DNA of 64,000 bases from contig NZ_JACHJR010000001.1 of the NCBI RefSeq assembly GCF_014203705.1, positions 5,580,001 to 5,644,000 on the forward strand. Direction: 5' to 3'. Of this stretch, positions 43,294 through 51,851 are shown in pieces. Position 1 is the first letter of the stretch, and each line of letters starts with the position of its first letter. Source of the DNA: Kitasatospora gansuensis. GTDB taxonomy: Bacteria > Actinomycetota > Actinomycetes > Streptomycetales > Streptomycetaceae. A model generated the notes under the pieces. That model searched no databases and was not told the DNA's origin. It saw nothing but the letters and a program-made list of their open reading frames with translations. The position numbers and the translations under genes are program-made.

Positions 43294-43458
43294 CGGAGTT
43301 GGTCCTTCCGCAAAGGGTTCGGAGGTGTGGTGAACGTGCTGTTTCAGGTGGGCGGAGAGGCGGCCGGGCACGGCACCGTTCCCGCTTCGGGGCTCGCGGC
43401 CCGGGGTGCATTCTCAGGCGTTGCTCCGGCCCGGCCGCCCGTCCGCCCACCCGAGGCG

Positions 43459-44709
43459 TCAGGCAGGGCCGGGAGGCCGTGGCCACGCCGCCTCCGGGTC
43501 GAACAGCTCGTCGTGGAGGAGACAGTGGTGCAGGGAGGCGAGCAGCTTCCCGAACAGGCGCCGCAGGGCGGCGTTGTGCCGGTCGCCGGCGGCCCGCCGC
43601 TTGTCGTAGTGGGCTCGGCACTGTGGGGACTTCGTCAGCGAGGTGAACGCCCAGTAGTGCCCGTACGCGGCCAGGCGCTTGTTCGCCGCGACCCTGCGGT
43701 GCAGGACGGTGCGGGAGGTGCCGCTCGCCCAGGTGAACGGTCGGGCTCCGGCGTAGGCGGCGAGGCCCTTCGCGGTGGCGAAGCGCGTGGGGTCGTCTCC
43801 GAGTTCGCTGAGCAGGCGCGCGCCGGTGAGCAGTCCGACGCCGGGGAAGGACAGGTAGATGCGGGACTGCGGGTGCTGGCTGAACAACTCGCCTGCTGCG
43901 GAGGTGAGTTCGTCAACGCTCAGGCAGGCTTCGCCGAGGAGCCGCAGAGTGGCGAGGACTTCTTGCCCGAGGGCGTCTTCCACTGCCGGGGGGTTGCGCA
44001 GGACCGGCTCGCGGAACAGGGTGAACAGGCGATCCGTCTCGGAGTCGAGGAGCCGGGTCCGGCCGGCGCGATCGAGTGCGGCGCGGATCTGCCTGCGGGT
44101 GAGACGGGCGGCTTGGCCGCTGCTCGGGGCGAGGGCGATCACCTCCCGCGCCTCGGGGCGAACGAGTCGGCCGTCCAGGTGCCCCCAGGCGGTCACGGCG
44201 GCCGGGTGCACCGCCCGCAGCTGCGAGCGCAGCTGGAGGTAGTGGTACTGGCGGGTCCGGGAGGCTCGGAGCTGGGCGCGGGTCAGGGCGCCGACCGCGT
44301 CGGCTTCCTCGGAGTTGGTGTGCAGCGGGCGGTGGGCGTGGCCGTCGGTGCGCAGGATGTTGGCGAGGAGCGCGGCGTCCCCAGCGTCGGACTTCTTCCG
44401 GTTGCCGGGGTTGAGACGGCCCCGGTACCGGGCGACGGTGGACGGGTGGATCGGGATCACGGTCTGGCTGTGGCGGCGCAGCGCGTTGACGAGCAGGCCG
44501 CGGCTGGCCTCGATCGCGACCGGCACCGACCGGCGCGAGAAGGTGTGACTGGTCCGTAGGCCGGAGAGCACCGCGAGGGCGTCGCGGACTCCGGCCGGGG
44601 TCGCCTCAAACCGTGTGCTGGCGATGACTTCGCCGGACCGGTCGACCACGGCGAGATCGTTGAGGTGCTCCGACCAGTCGACGCCGGCGAAGAACTTCGG
44701 CGATACCAC
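43459..44709 (-). CDS. IS110-family transposase
   Basis: A 416-residue DEDD transposase. The N-terminal RuvC-like domain starts KFFAGVDWSEHLNDLAVVD and continues with VAIEAS and KKSDAGDAALLANIL; the C-terminal Tnp20 domain has LSFPGVGLLTGARLLSELGDDPTRF and the catalytic-Ser region WASGTSRTV. Length is full for the family. IS110 elements have no inverted ends, so the borders were not fixed; non-coding flanks run 43294-43458 and 44710-44929. It splits the phage head genes between terminase and portal. The GTG start has GAGGGGG upstream. Confidence 0.88.
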   Translation of the reverse strand: MVSPKFFAGVDWSEHLNDLAVVDRSGEVIASTRFEATPAGVRDALAVLSGLRTSHTFSRRSVPVAIEASRGLLVNALRRHSQTVIPIHPSTVARYRGRLNPGNRKKSDAGDAALLANILRTDGHAHRPLHTNSEEADAVGALTRAQLRASRTRQYHYLQLRSQLRAVHPAAVTAWGHLDGRLVRPEAREVIALAPSSGQAARLTRRQIRAALDRAGRTRLLDSETDRLFTLFREPVLRNPPAVEDALGQEVLATLRLLGEACLSVDELTSAAGELFSQHPQSRIYLSFPGVGLLTGARLLSELGDDPTRFATAKGLAAYAGARPFTWASGTSRTVLHRRVAANKRLAAYGHYWAFTSLTKSPQCRAHYDKRRAAGDRHNAALRRLFGKLLASLHHCLLHDELFDPEAAWPRPPGPA

Positions 44710-44929
44710 AGCGCCCCCTCGGCCTGGTGCCGCCCGGGATGTCCGCCGACCCCACCGGTGAAGCCCGCTGGCCACGACACAGCTCGGGCACGCCGGCGGA
44801 CACCCCGCCCGGGTGGCGCGAGAGTGCGCCACGAGTGGAAGTTAAACCTTCCAAGGGTGTTCGCGCAAGCAAGATCATCCGAAACGGGGCAGGATGAGGC
44901 GGTCACATCCCCGGAAGCCAGGAGTCGCG

Positions 44930-45280
44930 GTGCCACGCAACCATCAGGTGCCACGATCGTTCGTCGCGGAGGGGGAGTGGCCGGACGTCAAGCTGACTGC
45001 GGACGCTCCGCCGGAGGCGGTTGTCGGGTATGCCTTCGTGCTCAAGGTCCGAGCCGCGATGGATGCCCGGTCGTGGTCAGCGAGGTACACCGCCGAGAAG
45101 GCGGGCGTGAAGCACACGACACTCAACGACCTGCTGGCCGGACGGGCCCTACCCGGCCTGTCGACCATCGTCGGCCTGGAGATCGCCCTCCAGCTCGACC
45201 TGTACCCGGCCGGGCTGTGGGCCGAGATCGCGGAGAGCGGCGACCAGGCCCGAGGAGGCCGCGCCGACCTGGCCGGATGA
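44930..45280 (+). CDS. Helix-turn-helix (XRE-like) protein, 116 residues
   Basis: The central segment SARYTAEKAGVKHTTLNDLLAGRALPGLSTIVGLEIALQLDLYP is a standard XRE-type domain. The N-terminal 35 residues are unstructured-looking; the start GTG has GGAG 5 bases upstream. It is isolated just after the IS110 element. A regulator of nearby lysogeny or cargo genes is likely; no operator was recognised. Confidence 0.65.
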   Translation: MPRNHQVPRSFVAEGEWPDVKLTADAPPEAVVGYAFVLKVRAAMDARSWSARYTAEKAGVKHTTLNDLLAGRALPGLSTIVGLEIALQLDLYPAGLWAEIAESGDQARGGRADLAG

Positions 45281-45334
45281 CAAGTGCGGGCCGCCGGGTG
45301 AGGCTGTTCGTGGGCGCTGCTATCTTCTCCGATC

Positions 45335-45688
45335 ATGAACGTGGGTGGGATGCGGCAGGCTGCTGCCGTGGTGACGATCGTGCTGGTCGCGGGCCTGTCG
45401 GCCTGCACGTCGAAGAGCGGTGCGCCGACGGCGGCCACGGTGCCGTCGCCGACGGCGTCGGTGGTCGAGGGCAGCCCGGAGTGGGCCGCGAAGTCGCTCG
45501 GCGACCGCCAGCGCAACAAGGACGCCTCGAAGGTGGTCGGCCGGTACGCGCAGCTCGCCATCGTGCAGCGCGGCGACCGGCAGGGTGACCCGGAGCTGTG
45601 CGACGCCGAGTGGGAGAAGTTCACCCCGGCGCAGAAGGTGATGGTCGACCGGGACGGCTTCGACGCGGGCTGCCGGATCCCGGCGTAG
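45335..45688 (+). CDS. Small lipoprotein (117 residues)
   Basis: A signal peptide (MRQAAAVVTIVLVAG) ends in lipobox LSAC at residues 21-24, so the mature about 93-residue protein should be anchored outside the membrane. The mature part has a Ser/Thr/Pro linker and a helical domain with two Cys near the end (LCDAEW; GCRIPA) that could pair. Inside a prophage such lipoproteins are often morons, for example superinfection exclusion factors; that role is inference. Confidence 0.65.
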   Translation: MNVGGMRQAAAVVTIVLVAGLSACTSKSGAPTAATVPSPTASVVEGSPEWAAKSLGDRQRNKDASKVVGRYAQLAIVQRGDRQGDPELCDAEWEKFTPAQKVMVDRDGFDAGCRIPA

Positions 45689-45745
45689 GGACTCCGATCA
45701 CGAAGGCGCGCCGGAGCGCCAACCGGCCGCGGCTGGCCCGGTCCG

Positions 45746-46003
45746 CTACACGCTCAGCAGTGGTGGGGTAGCGGGGCCTCGCTGCGCCTGCGGGGCGGAG
45801 AGGGTCTTCCAGTGGACCGCGACGTAGACGAGGCCGCGTTCGAGGTCGATCTGTTCGACGTGGCCGTGGCCGGCAAGGCCGCTCTCGGGCTCGTAGACCT
45901 CGACCTCAGCGTGCTCCTTGAGCTCGCCAGTGACATCGTCCAGTCCGGCATACGTGAGATTGCCTCGGACCCGGACATTAGGGTCGATTCTGATCTTGGT
46001 CAT
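45746..46003 (-). CDS. Small hypothetical protein (85 residues)
   Basis: Begins MTKIRIDPNVRVRGNLTYAGLDDV and is beta-rich, with LVYVAVHWKTL near the end; it looks like a small SH3-like barrel. The ATG overlaps the upstream stop (ATGA), so it is coupled to the next gene. No family recognised. Confidence 0.55.
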   Translation of the reverse strand: MTKIRIDPNVRVRGNLTYAGLDDVTGELKEHAEVEVYEPESGLAGHGHVEQIDLERGLVYVAVHWKTLSAPQAQRGPATPPLLSV

Positions 46004-46401
46004 GACCAGCTCCCTCGGTAGCTGAACGCCTCGACGAAGAGATCCACGTGGCGGATGTCCAGTATGGGACGTTCCACGCCGATGTCCACAGAGTAGTGCT
46101 CCTCGATTTCGCCCGGGTTCCCGTCCTTCCAGAACGTGAAGCCGTGTCCGATTAGATCTGATGCTGCTGGACAGCGGAGATACCAAGGGTTCATGGCCTT
46201 GTTGATGTCGACCTCCGCGGCCCTCAGGAGCCGTTCGGTCGTTGCATCCAGGTCTTCGTCGTCCTTCGACGTATCGGCGAAGACGGACAGGCCGAAGCGT
46301 CCAGACTCTATCTTGGCGAGGTTCGCGTGGTACTCCAGTCGGTCACGGGCGATCGGCCTGAAGCGGATCACAACGGCGCTTGGGGATAGGGCTGCAAGCA
46401 T
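46000..46401 (-). CDS. Hypothetical protein (133 residues)
   Basis: An alpha/beta protein (AVVIRFRPIARDRLEYHANLAKIESGRFGLSVFADTSKDDEDL; ERPILDIRHVDLFVEAF). First gene of a two-gene minus-strand unit. Third-position GC is lower than in the phage head genes, suggesting recent acquisition. No function assigned. Confidence 0.55.
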   Translation of the reverse strand: MLAALSPSAVVIRFRPIARDRLEYHANLAKIESGRFGLSVFADTSKDDEDLDATTERLLRAAEVDINKAMNPWYLRCPAASDLIGHGFTFWKDGNPGEIEEHYSVDIGVERPILDIRHVDLFVEAFSYRGSWS

Positions 46402-46437
46402 GCTCTCAGGCTAGGTCGGCGGGTTGAAGGCCGCGCG

Positions 46438-46584
46438 TCAGTGGACCTCGTGACAGGCGTGCCAGGCCATGGGTCTAGGCCAATCTGCGGTCAGGCGGTG
46501 GGCGCCCAAGCCGGGCCGGAAACTGGCCGCCCGCCGCTGCGGTCTGATGCTGAGCGCGTAGCCGTCGAAGTCCAGGCGTCCCAT
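46438..46584 (-). CDS. Possible 48-residue protein
   Basis: ATG with AAGGGG 6 bases upstream; begins MGRLDFDGYALSIRPQRR. Good ribosome site but short and without relatives that I recognise. Confidence 0.35.
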   Translation of the reverse strand: MGRLDFDGYALSIRPQRRAASFRPGLGAHRLTADWPRPMAWHACHEVH

Positions 46585-46697
46585 CGTGATCCCCTTCTGT
46601 CGGTGAGCTGGCAGCCGCAGCGGGGCGGCGGAAGCCGTTCGATCTCCCCGTAGGCTGAGCGGTGGCGTGGGGCCTGGTTGCCTAGGAGGGCAGCATC

Positions 46698-48509
46698 GTG
46701 GGCCTGCGCGAGCTGATCATCGACGGCTGGTCGTGGCTGAACTACAAGCCGGTCATGGCCACCGTGCCCCGGCGGGGTATCGGCCCGTTCGGGGACCTCG
46801 CCTCCGGTTGGGTGCCGCCGGAGGACCTGCGGCGCCTCCAGGCGTACAAGCTCCTCGCCGCGTATGACCACAACCAGGCCGGGCAGCTCGCCTACGCGGC
46901 CGGCGACGAGTCCGGCCAGGACCGGCGGGAGCTGGGCGACCCGGCGAAGCTCAACTCGGCTGCGCTGAACTACCTCCTCGGCGCGTCGCAGAGCATCGTC
47001 GTGCCCGGGGCGGAGGGCGACGGCGGGAAGCCGACCCCGGAAGCCGTTCTTGCCCGGGACGTGCAGGACCGGCTTCGGGCGTGGGCCCGCAAGGAGCTGC
47101 TGCCGATGAGGATGCAGCAGAGCGAGCGGTCCGCGGTGCGCTACGGAGACGGCGTGTTCACCCTCGCCTGGGACGCGCAGGCCGCCCGGCCGGTGCTGCG
47201 GACGATGGACCCCGGGTTCTTCTACCCCGAGTGGACCGAGGACGAGGTCGACTCGGCGCAGTTCCCCGCCCGGGTGCACTTCGCGTGGGAGCTGCCGGAG
47301 GACCCGGTCACCGGACAGAAGGCGAGGCTGCGCCGCATCACCTACGAGCTGGGTCCGATCGGCGGGGCGACCGTGCCGGTGATCCCGGAGAAGGGCAGCC
47401 CCTACCGGGAGTGGGCGGCCGGGCCGGACGGGGAGCGTGTCCTGCTGCCCGGAGACCGGACGGACCCGGCCACGGGGCAGGTGACCCGCACCTACCCGTG
47501 GGCGCCGGACCACCCGACCGGCGTCACCTGCTACCTCACCGACGCGGAGTGGCTGCTCGAAGACCTCAAGGCCGCGCACAACGTGTACGCGCTGCCCGCA
47601 GACAAGGCGACCTACCGGGTGAGGCGGGACGGGCAGGTCCTCCAGGCGCTGGACCTGCAGATCGACTTCGTCCCGGTCGTGCACCTCACCAACTCGATCC
47701 CGGACGTGGGCGAGCACTGGGGGCAGCCGGTGATCTCCCGGGTGATGCAGGTCCTGGACGAGGTCGCCGCGACCGACACGGACTCCTCCGCCGCCTCGGG
47801 GACGACCGGCACGCCGATCGTCGCCCTGTCCGGGGTGCGACTGCCGAAGGACCGGACCGGGGTGCCGGTGCCGCTGCGCGTCGAGGCCGGCACGGTGTGG
47901 TCCCTGAACGAGGGCGGCTCGATGTCGACCCTCGACACCTCCCCACAGCTGCGGGAGCTGCGCGAGCGCACCGACCACCTCCTCGACCGGCTCGCGGGCA
48001 ACAGCAGGCTGACCGCGTCCGGCCTCGGCACGGTCCAGCCGTCCGAGGTGCCGTCCGGGTACGCGCTGGCCCTCGCCCTGGGCCCGCTGGATGCCCTGGT
48101 GGGGGAGATGCGTCTCGCCCGCGCCCACAAGTACGAGATCCTGCTGCGCATGGTCGGCCGCCTCCACCAGGCCGGACAGGTCGGCTGGCCCACCGGTGAG
48201 CTGCCCGCCGCTGAACTCGTGTGGGGGCCGCACGTGCCCACCGACAAGGCGGAAGCCCTGGACCAGGCAGCGAAGGGCTACCAGGCCGGGCTGTTCTCCC
48301 TGGAGACGTGCGTGCGGATGCTCGCCGACGCCGGGTACCCGATCACGGACATCCCGGAGGAGGTGCAGCGCATCCAGGCCAGGGCCTTCGACGCCGCTGC
48401 CCGCCTCGCCGACGCCACAGGCGACATCGCCGCAGTCAGGGCCTTCCTCGGACTGCCCGCCGGAGGGCCTGCAATCCCCCCTGCGCCGCTCCAGAAGGTC
48501 GACCGGTAG
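46698..48509 (+). CDS. Phage portal protein (SPP1 gp6-like)
   Basis: A 603-residue portal, the dodecameric ring through which DNA is packaged. Family features: an N-terminal clip region, a central stem with VHFAWELPEDP and LQIDFVPVVHLTNSIPDVGEHWGQPVISRVMQVLDEV, and a C-terminal crown with helices (LVGEMRLARAHKYEILLRMVGRL) and a Leu/Ala-rich end. GGAGGG precedes the GTG by 7 bases. It normally follows terminase; here an IS110 and several small genes lie between. Confidence 0.85.
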   Translation: MGLRELIIDGWSWLNYKPVMATVPRRGIGPFGDLASGWVPPEDLRRLQAYKLLAAYDHNQAGQLAYAAGDESGQDRRELGDPAKLNSAALNYLLGASQSIVVPGAEGDGGKPTPEAVLARDVQDRLRAWARKELLPMRMQQSERSAVRYGDGVFTLAWDAQAARPVLRTMDPGFFYPEWTEDEVDSAQFPARVHFAWELPEDPVTGQKARLRRITYELGPIGGATVPVIPEKGSPYREWAAGPDGERVLLPGDRTDPATGQVTRTYPWAPDHPTGVTCYLTDAEWLLEDLKAAHNVYALPADKATYRVRRDGQVLQALDLQIDFVPVVHLTNSIPDVGEHWGQPVISRVMQVLDEVAATDTDSSAASGTTGTPIVALSGVRLPKDRTGVPVPLRVEAGTVWSLNEGGSMSTLDTSPQLRELRERTDHLLDRLAGNSRLTASGLGTVQPSEVPSGYALALALGPLDALVGEMRLARAHKYEILLRMVGRLHQAGQVGWPTGELPAAELVWGPHVPTDKAEALDQAAKGYQAGLFSLETCVRMLADAGYPITDIPEEVQRIQARAFDAAARLADATGDIAAVRAFLGLPAGGPAIPPAPLQKVDR

Positions 48510-48941
48510 AAGATCACTCCGCAAGGGCCTGACGGCCTCCCAGGGGCCCTCTGGGGCCTCTGGGCCCTTGCGGGGGCTTGTGGCGTCCGGGGGTGATCCT
48601 TCCGTCGTGACCAGGGCCTCCTGGCCCCCTGCGGCGACAGCCGTGGGGGGTTGGGGGGAAAGGTAGGAAGTAAGTAGGAACAAAGGAAAGAAAGGGGTTC
48701 CCCTGGCGTAACCCACAGGGTTCCCCTCGCGTAACCCATGGGTTCCCCCGGGGGAACCCTCGGGCCATCCTCTATGGGTTCCCCCGGGGGAACCCACTTC
48801 TGTGGCGGCGGTCTGCTGCCGGAATCGAGTGGGGCACGAGTTCAGCACGCAGCACCAGTTCGGCGTCTTTACCTCCGCGCCCCGGTCGAGGGAGTAGCTA
48901 CACTGATCACTGGCGCGGGGGCGCTGTTGCGGAGGAATCCG
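48510..48941. other. Long intergenic region: terminator, purine tract, palindrome array
   Basis: A 432-base gap inside the head operon. It holds a terminator-like hairpin (arms 48521-48529 and 48563-48571), a purine-rich tract (about 48660-48697) and four 20-bp palindromic repeats (48695-48796), then GGAGGA before the scaffold start. No credible gene. Confidence 0.75.
48695..48796. repeat. Array of four GGGTT-N10-AACCC repeats
   Basis: Copies at 48695, 48718, 48740 and 48776, each 20 bases. The last two are the perfect palindrome GGGTTCCCCCGGGGGAACCC; the first two read GGGTTCCCCT(G/C)GCGTAACCC. Starts are 23, 22 and 36 bases apart, about two or three helical turns, which suggests cooperative binding by a dimeric protein. 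Confidence 0.8.
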
Positions 48942-49565
48942 ATGACTGCCCCCCTGCCCCAGGCCGCCCCGCCCGCCGGAGACCCGGCCGCACCGCAGAC
49001 CCCGGCCGCCACTGACCCCGGCAGCGCCCTCATCACTCAGGACACCCTGACGCGGCTCCTCGCCCGCGAGAAGGACCAGGGCTCCCGCGCCGGCGTGAAG
49101 AAGCTCGTCACCGACCTCGGCTTCGCCGACGGAGCCGCACTCCAGGCGTGGGTGGAGGCACAGCGCACCGCCGAGCAGGCCGCCCTCACCGAGATCGAGC
49201 GGCGGGAGCAGGCCGCCACCCAGCGCGAGCAGCAGGCCCAGCAGCGGGAGCAGCAGGCCCTCCAGCGTCTCCAGCAGGCCGTCCGTCACGCCGCGCTGAG
49301 CCGCCTCGGCGCGACCGGCGCGGCCCTGGACGACGCGATCCGTCTCCTCGACGTACCCGACGACGCCGACGACCAGGCCGTGGCCGACGCGGCGAAGGCC
49401 CTCGCCGACCGCCGCCCGGAGCTGTTCGGCCCGGCCGTGCCGCCCGCCACCCCGCCCGCGCCGAGCGGTTCCCCGGCCGGAGGCCCGCCGCCGCGCGGTC
49501 AAGCCCCCGCCACCAGCTCCTTCGGCACCGAGATGGCCAAGCGGCGCGGCTACCTCACGTCCTGA
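48942..49565 (+). CDS. Phage scaffold-like protein
   Basis: A 207-residue protein with a Pro/Ala-rich start, a long coiled-coil (AQRTAEQAALTEIERREQAATQREQQAQQREQQALQRLQQAV, about 70-115) and a disordered Pro/Gly tail ending SSFGTEMAKRRGYLTS. This build and its place between portal and capsid fit capsid scaffolds. GGAGGA lies 6-7 bases before the ATG. Confidence 0.75.
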   Translation: MTAPLPQAAPPAGDPAAPQTPAATDPGSALITQDTLTRLLAREKDQGSRAGVKKLVTDLGFADGAALQAWVEAQRTAEQAALTEIERREQAATQREQQAQQREQQALQRLQQAVRHAALSRLGATGAALDDAIRLLDVPDDADDQAVADAAKALADRRPELFGPAVPPATPPAPSGSPAGGPPPRGQAPATSSFGTEMAKRRGYLTS

Positions 49566-49661
49566 CCGGACACCCCTCATCGTCTGACCCGGCAGTGAAC
49601 CGGGACCAGGGGACCACGCCCCTCACCACCGACGTGGACGGCACCACCAGCAGGTGAGTGC

Positions 49662-50117
49662 GTGACCGCCAGCTCCAGAAGGCGATCACACCCCTTGACC
49701 GTCCAGCCGATCACCACCACGGCGAACCTCGCCCACGGCCGACCGTGGCTCGCCAGCCTCCACGGCACCGACCAGACCGAGACCGTCACCATCGACGCCT
49801 CGAAGCTCACCGCCGGCACCCACTACGTCGCGTCCACCGACCCCACCCAGCCCTACAGCCGCGTCCTGTCCGGCGTCCCCCTCGGCAAGATCACCGCGTC
49901 GGGCCTGTACGGGCCGTACGACCCGGCCGCCGCCGACGGCCGCCAGATCCTCGCCGGACTCGTCTTCGACGAAGCCCTGTTCGCGCCGGGCCAGCCGAAG
50001 ATCCCCTGCGCCCTGCTGTGGCACGGCTCCGCCCGCGCCTCCAAGATCCCCGGTGGCATCGACGTCACCAAGATCACGGCCTCCCCCGCCGGCGCCCTGA
50101 TCCGCTGGGGGGCCTGA
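49662..50117 (+). CDS. Phage head decoration protein
   Basis: About 151 residues, with a beta-rich body matching head-stabilising proteins (lambda gpD/Hdpd-like): VTIDASKLTAGTHYVASTDPTQPYSRVLSGVPLGKITASGLYGPYD and ALLWHGSARASKIPGGIDVTKIT. It stops one base before the capsid gene start. The start is uncertain: GTG 49662 or TTG 49695, neither with a strong ribosome site. Confidence 0.7.
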   Translation: MTASSRRRSHPLTVQPITTTANLAHGRPWLASLHGTDQTETVTIDASKLTAGTHYVASTDPTQPYSRVLSGVPLGKITASGLYGPYDPAAADGRQILAGLVFDEALFAPGQPKIPCALLWHGSARASKIPGGIDVTKITASPAGALIRWGA

Positions 50118-50118
50118 C

Positions 50119-51174
50119 ATGTCCCTCCAGGACCTCATCAAGGGCGTCTCGTCGGCCGACCTGACCACCTTCGCCCGCGCCATCCCCACCCCGGCGGACT
50201 TCCTCCTCACCAGCACCGTCTTCCCGACCCTCGTCGTCCCCGAGGTGAAGTGGCGGATCAAGAGCAACGGCCGCCGCGTCAACACCGCCAAGTACCGCGC
50301 CTACGACGCCTCCGTGGCGTTCGCCGAGCGGACCGCGTGGGAGACCACCCGCGAAGGGCTGCTCCCTGCCCTGGGCCAGAAGCTCATCGTCGGCGAGCAG
50401 CAGCAGATCCTCCTGGAGCAGGCGCACGGCGCCGACCAGGACCGGCTGCTGGAGCTGCTGTTCGACGACGCCGAGCGGCACATCGAGGCGATCCGCTCGC
50501 GGCTCGAACTCGCCGCCGGTGACGTGCTGGTGGACGGCCGCTTCACTCTCGACGCGGCCACCGAGAACGGGCTGAGCATCGAGGTGGACTTCGGCGTCCC
50601 GGCCGGCAACATGCCGGTCGCCCCCAAGCCGTGGTCCGACCCGACCTCGGACCCACTCGCCGACGAACTCGGCTGGCTCCAGTACCTGGACGACCTCGGC
50701 GCACCCGAACCGGAGCTCGTCGTCACCTCCAAGCGGGCGTTCAGCTACCTCGCCCGCAACAACGCCTACCGGGCCGCCTACTACCGGAGCGTCAACCCCT
50801 CCAACACCCCGACCCGCACCCTCACCGTCTCCGAGGTCAACGCCGTCCGCAACGACTACGGTCTCCCCCCGGTGACTCTCTACAAGGCCCAGGTCAACGT
50901 GGACGGGACGGCGACCAAGGTCCTCCCGGACGACCGGTGGATCATGCTGCCGCCGGACCGGGCGAAGTGGGGCCAGACCATCTACGGGGTCACCGCCGAG
51001 GCTCTGGTCCTCGCGCGGGGCACCAACCCGGAGATCGTCAAGGAGGACGCCCCGGGCATCGTCCTCACCCGCGGTGTCCAGGACGACCCGGTGCAGATCT
51101 GGACCAAGGGCGGGGCGGTCGCCATGCCGGTCCTGCACACCCCGGACTGCCACATCGTGGCCAAGGTCCTGTGA
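50119..51174 (+). CDS. Phage major capsid protein E
   Basis: A 351-residue capsid protein of the gpE type. It shows the N-terminal VVPEVKWRIKSNGRRV, the central SKRAFSYLARNNAYR and the C-terminal ARGTNPEIVKEDAPGIVLTRGVQDDPVQIWTKGGAVAMPVLHTPDCHIVAKVL, typical of actinophage capsids. The ATG follows the decoration gene directly, and the stop overlaps the next ATG. No frameshift or stop interrupts it. Confidence 0.88.
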   Translation: MSLQDLIKGVSSADLTTFARAIPTPADFLLTSTVFPTLVVPEVKWRIKSNGRRVNTAKYRAYDASVAFAERTAWETTREGLLPALGQKLIVGEQQQILLEQAHGADQDRLLELLFDDAERHIEAIRSRLELAAGDVLVDGRFTLDAATENGLSIEVDFGVPAGNMPVAPKPWSDPTSDPLADELGWLQYLDDLGAPEPELVVTSKRAFSYLARNNAYRAAYYRSVNPSNTPTRTLTVSEVNAVRNDYGLPPVTLYKAQVNVDGTATKVLPDDRWIMLPPDRAKWGQTIYGVTAEALVLARGTNPEIVKEDAPGIVLTRGVQDDPVQIWTKGGAVAMPVLHTPDCHIVAKVL

Positions 51175-51446
51175 TGGCGCGCCGTCTCGCCTTCGCCGTC
51201 CACCTGGAGGACCCCGCCACCGGGGACCGCCTGGTGCTGCTGCCCGACGAGATCCCGGCCCGGGAACTCGCCGAGCTGATCACCCACCCCGGCGCCTGGC
51301 ACCCCGACGACGGGGACGACACCAACCCGGAAGCCGACGACGAGCACGACCCGGACGACCACGGGGACGACTCCGCGCCCGACGCGGACGGCCCGCCGGC
51401 CACCAAGGCCACCCGCACCCGCAAGACCCGCACCGACACCGACTAG
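51174..51446 (+). CDS. Small acidic phage protein (90 residues)
   Basis: The ATG overlaps the capsid stop. The first 45 residues are ordered (RRLAFAVHLEDPATGDRLVLLPDEIPARELAELI); the rest is a strongly acidic run of Asp followed by a basic end (KATRTRKTRT). Position after the capsid is common for small head-associated proteins of unknown function. Confidence 0.65.
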   Translation: MARRLAFAVHLEDPATGDRLVLLPDEIPARELAELITHPGAWHPDDGDDTNPEADDEHDPDDHGDDSAPDADGPPATKATRTRKTRTDTD

Positions 51447-51459
51447 CCCCCGACCACGG

Positions 51460-51496
51460 CAGGACCGGCACCCCACCAACCCGGGGTGCCGGTCCT
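51460..51496 (+). terminator. Terminator hairpin after capsid operon
   Basis: A 15-bp stem (51460-51474 with 51482-51496) follows the small acidic gene by 14 bases. Confidence 0.7.
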
Positions 51497-51521
51497 GCCG
51501 CCACGACGATCGGACCCGCAC

Positions 51522-51851
51522 GTGGACCCCGCCGCCCTCGCCTGGCTGCGCGCCCAGCTCGGCCCCAGCACCGACACCGACGACCTCACCGCCCGCCACA
51601 CCCGCCTCGGCACGGTGCGCGCCGTCGCGCTGGAAGTCCTCGCCGAACGCCGCGCCGCCCTGCTCGCCGACCCCCTCCGGCTCGTGGTCGACGGCGTCGT
51701 CACCATGGACCGCAGCGCCAACCTCACCGGCCTGGAACGCCAACTCGCCGAACTCCACGGCACGCTGGGGCCCGACGAGACCGCGCCCGGCGGCGACACA
51801 ACCCCCCAGTTCGACATGAGCGTCCTGACCCCGGCCCGCCGAACCCGATGA
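51522..51851 (+). CDS. Probable phage head-tail connector protein (109 residues)
   Basis: Helical protein beginning VDPAALAWLRAQLGPSTDTDDLTARHTRLGTVRAVALEVLAERRAALLADP, as in gp6-like connector proteins that follow capsid genes. The GTG at 51522 is chosen because the upstream GTG at 51486 falls within a terminator hairpin. The stop overlaps the next ATG. Confidence 0.55.
   Translation: MDPAALAWLRAQLGPSTDTDDLTARHTRLGTVRAVALEVLAERRAALLADPLRLVVDGVVTMDRSANLTGLERQLAELHGTLGPDETAPGGDTTPQFDMSVLTPARRTR

Noticed and set aside
48695..48796. CRISPR array
   Set aside because: Repeats are palindromic, 20 bases, with 2-16-base gaps instead of spacers, and no cas genes are nearby.
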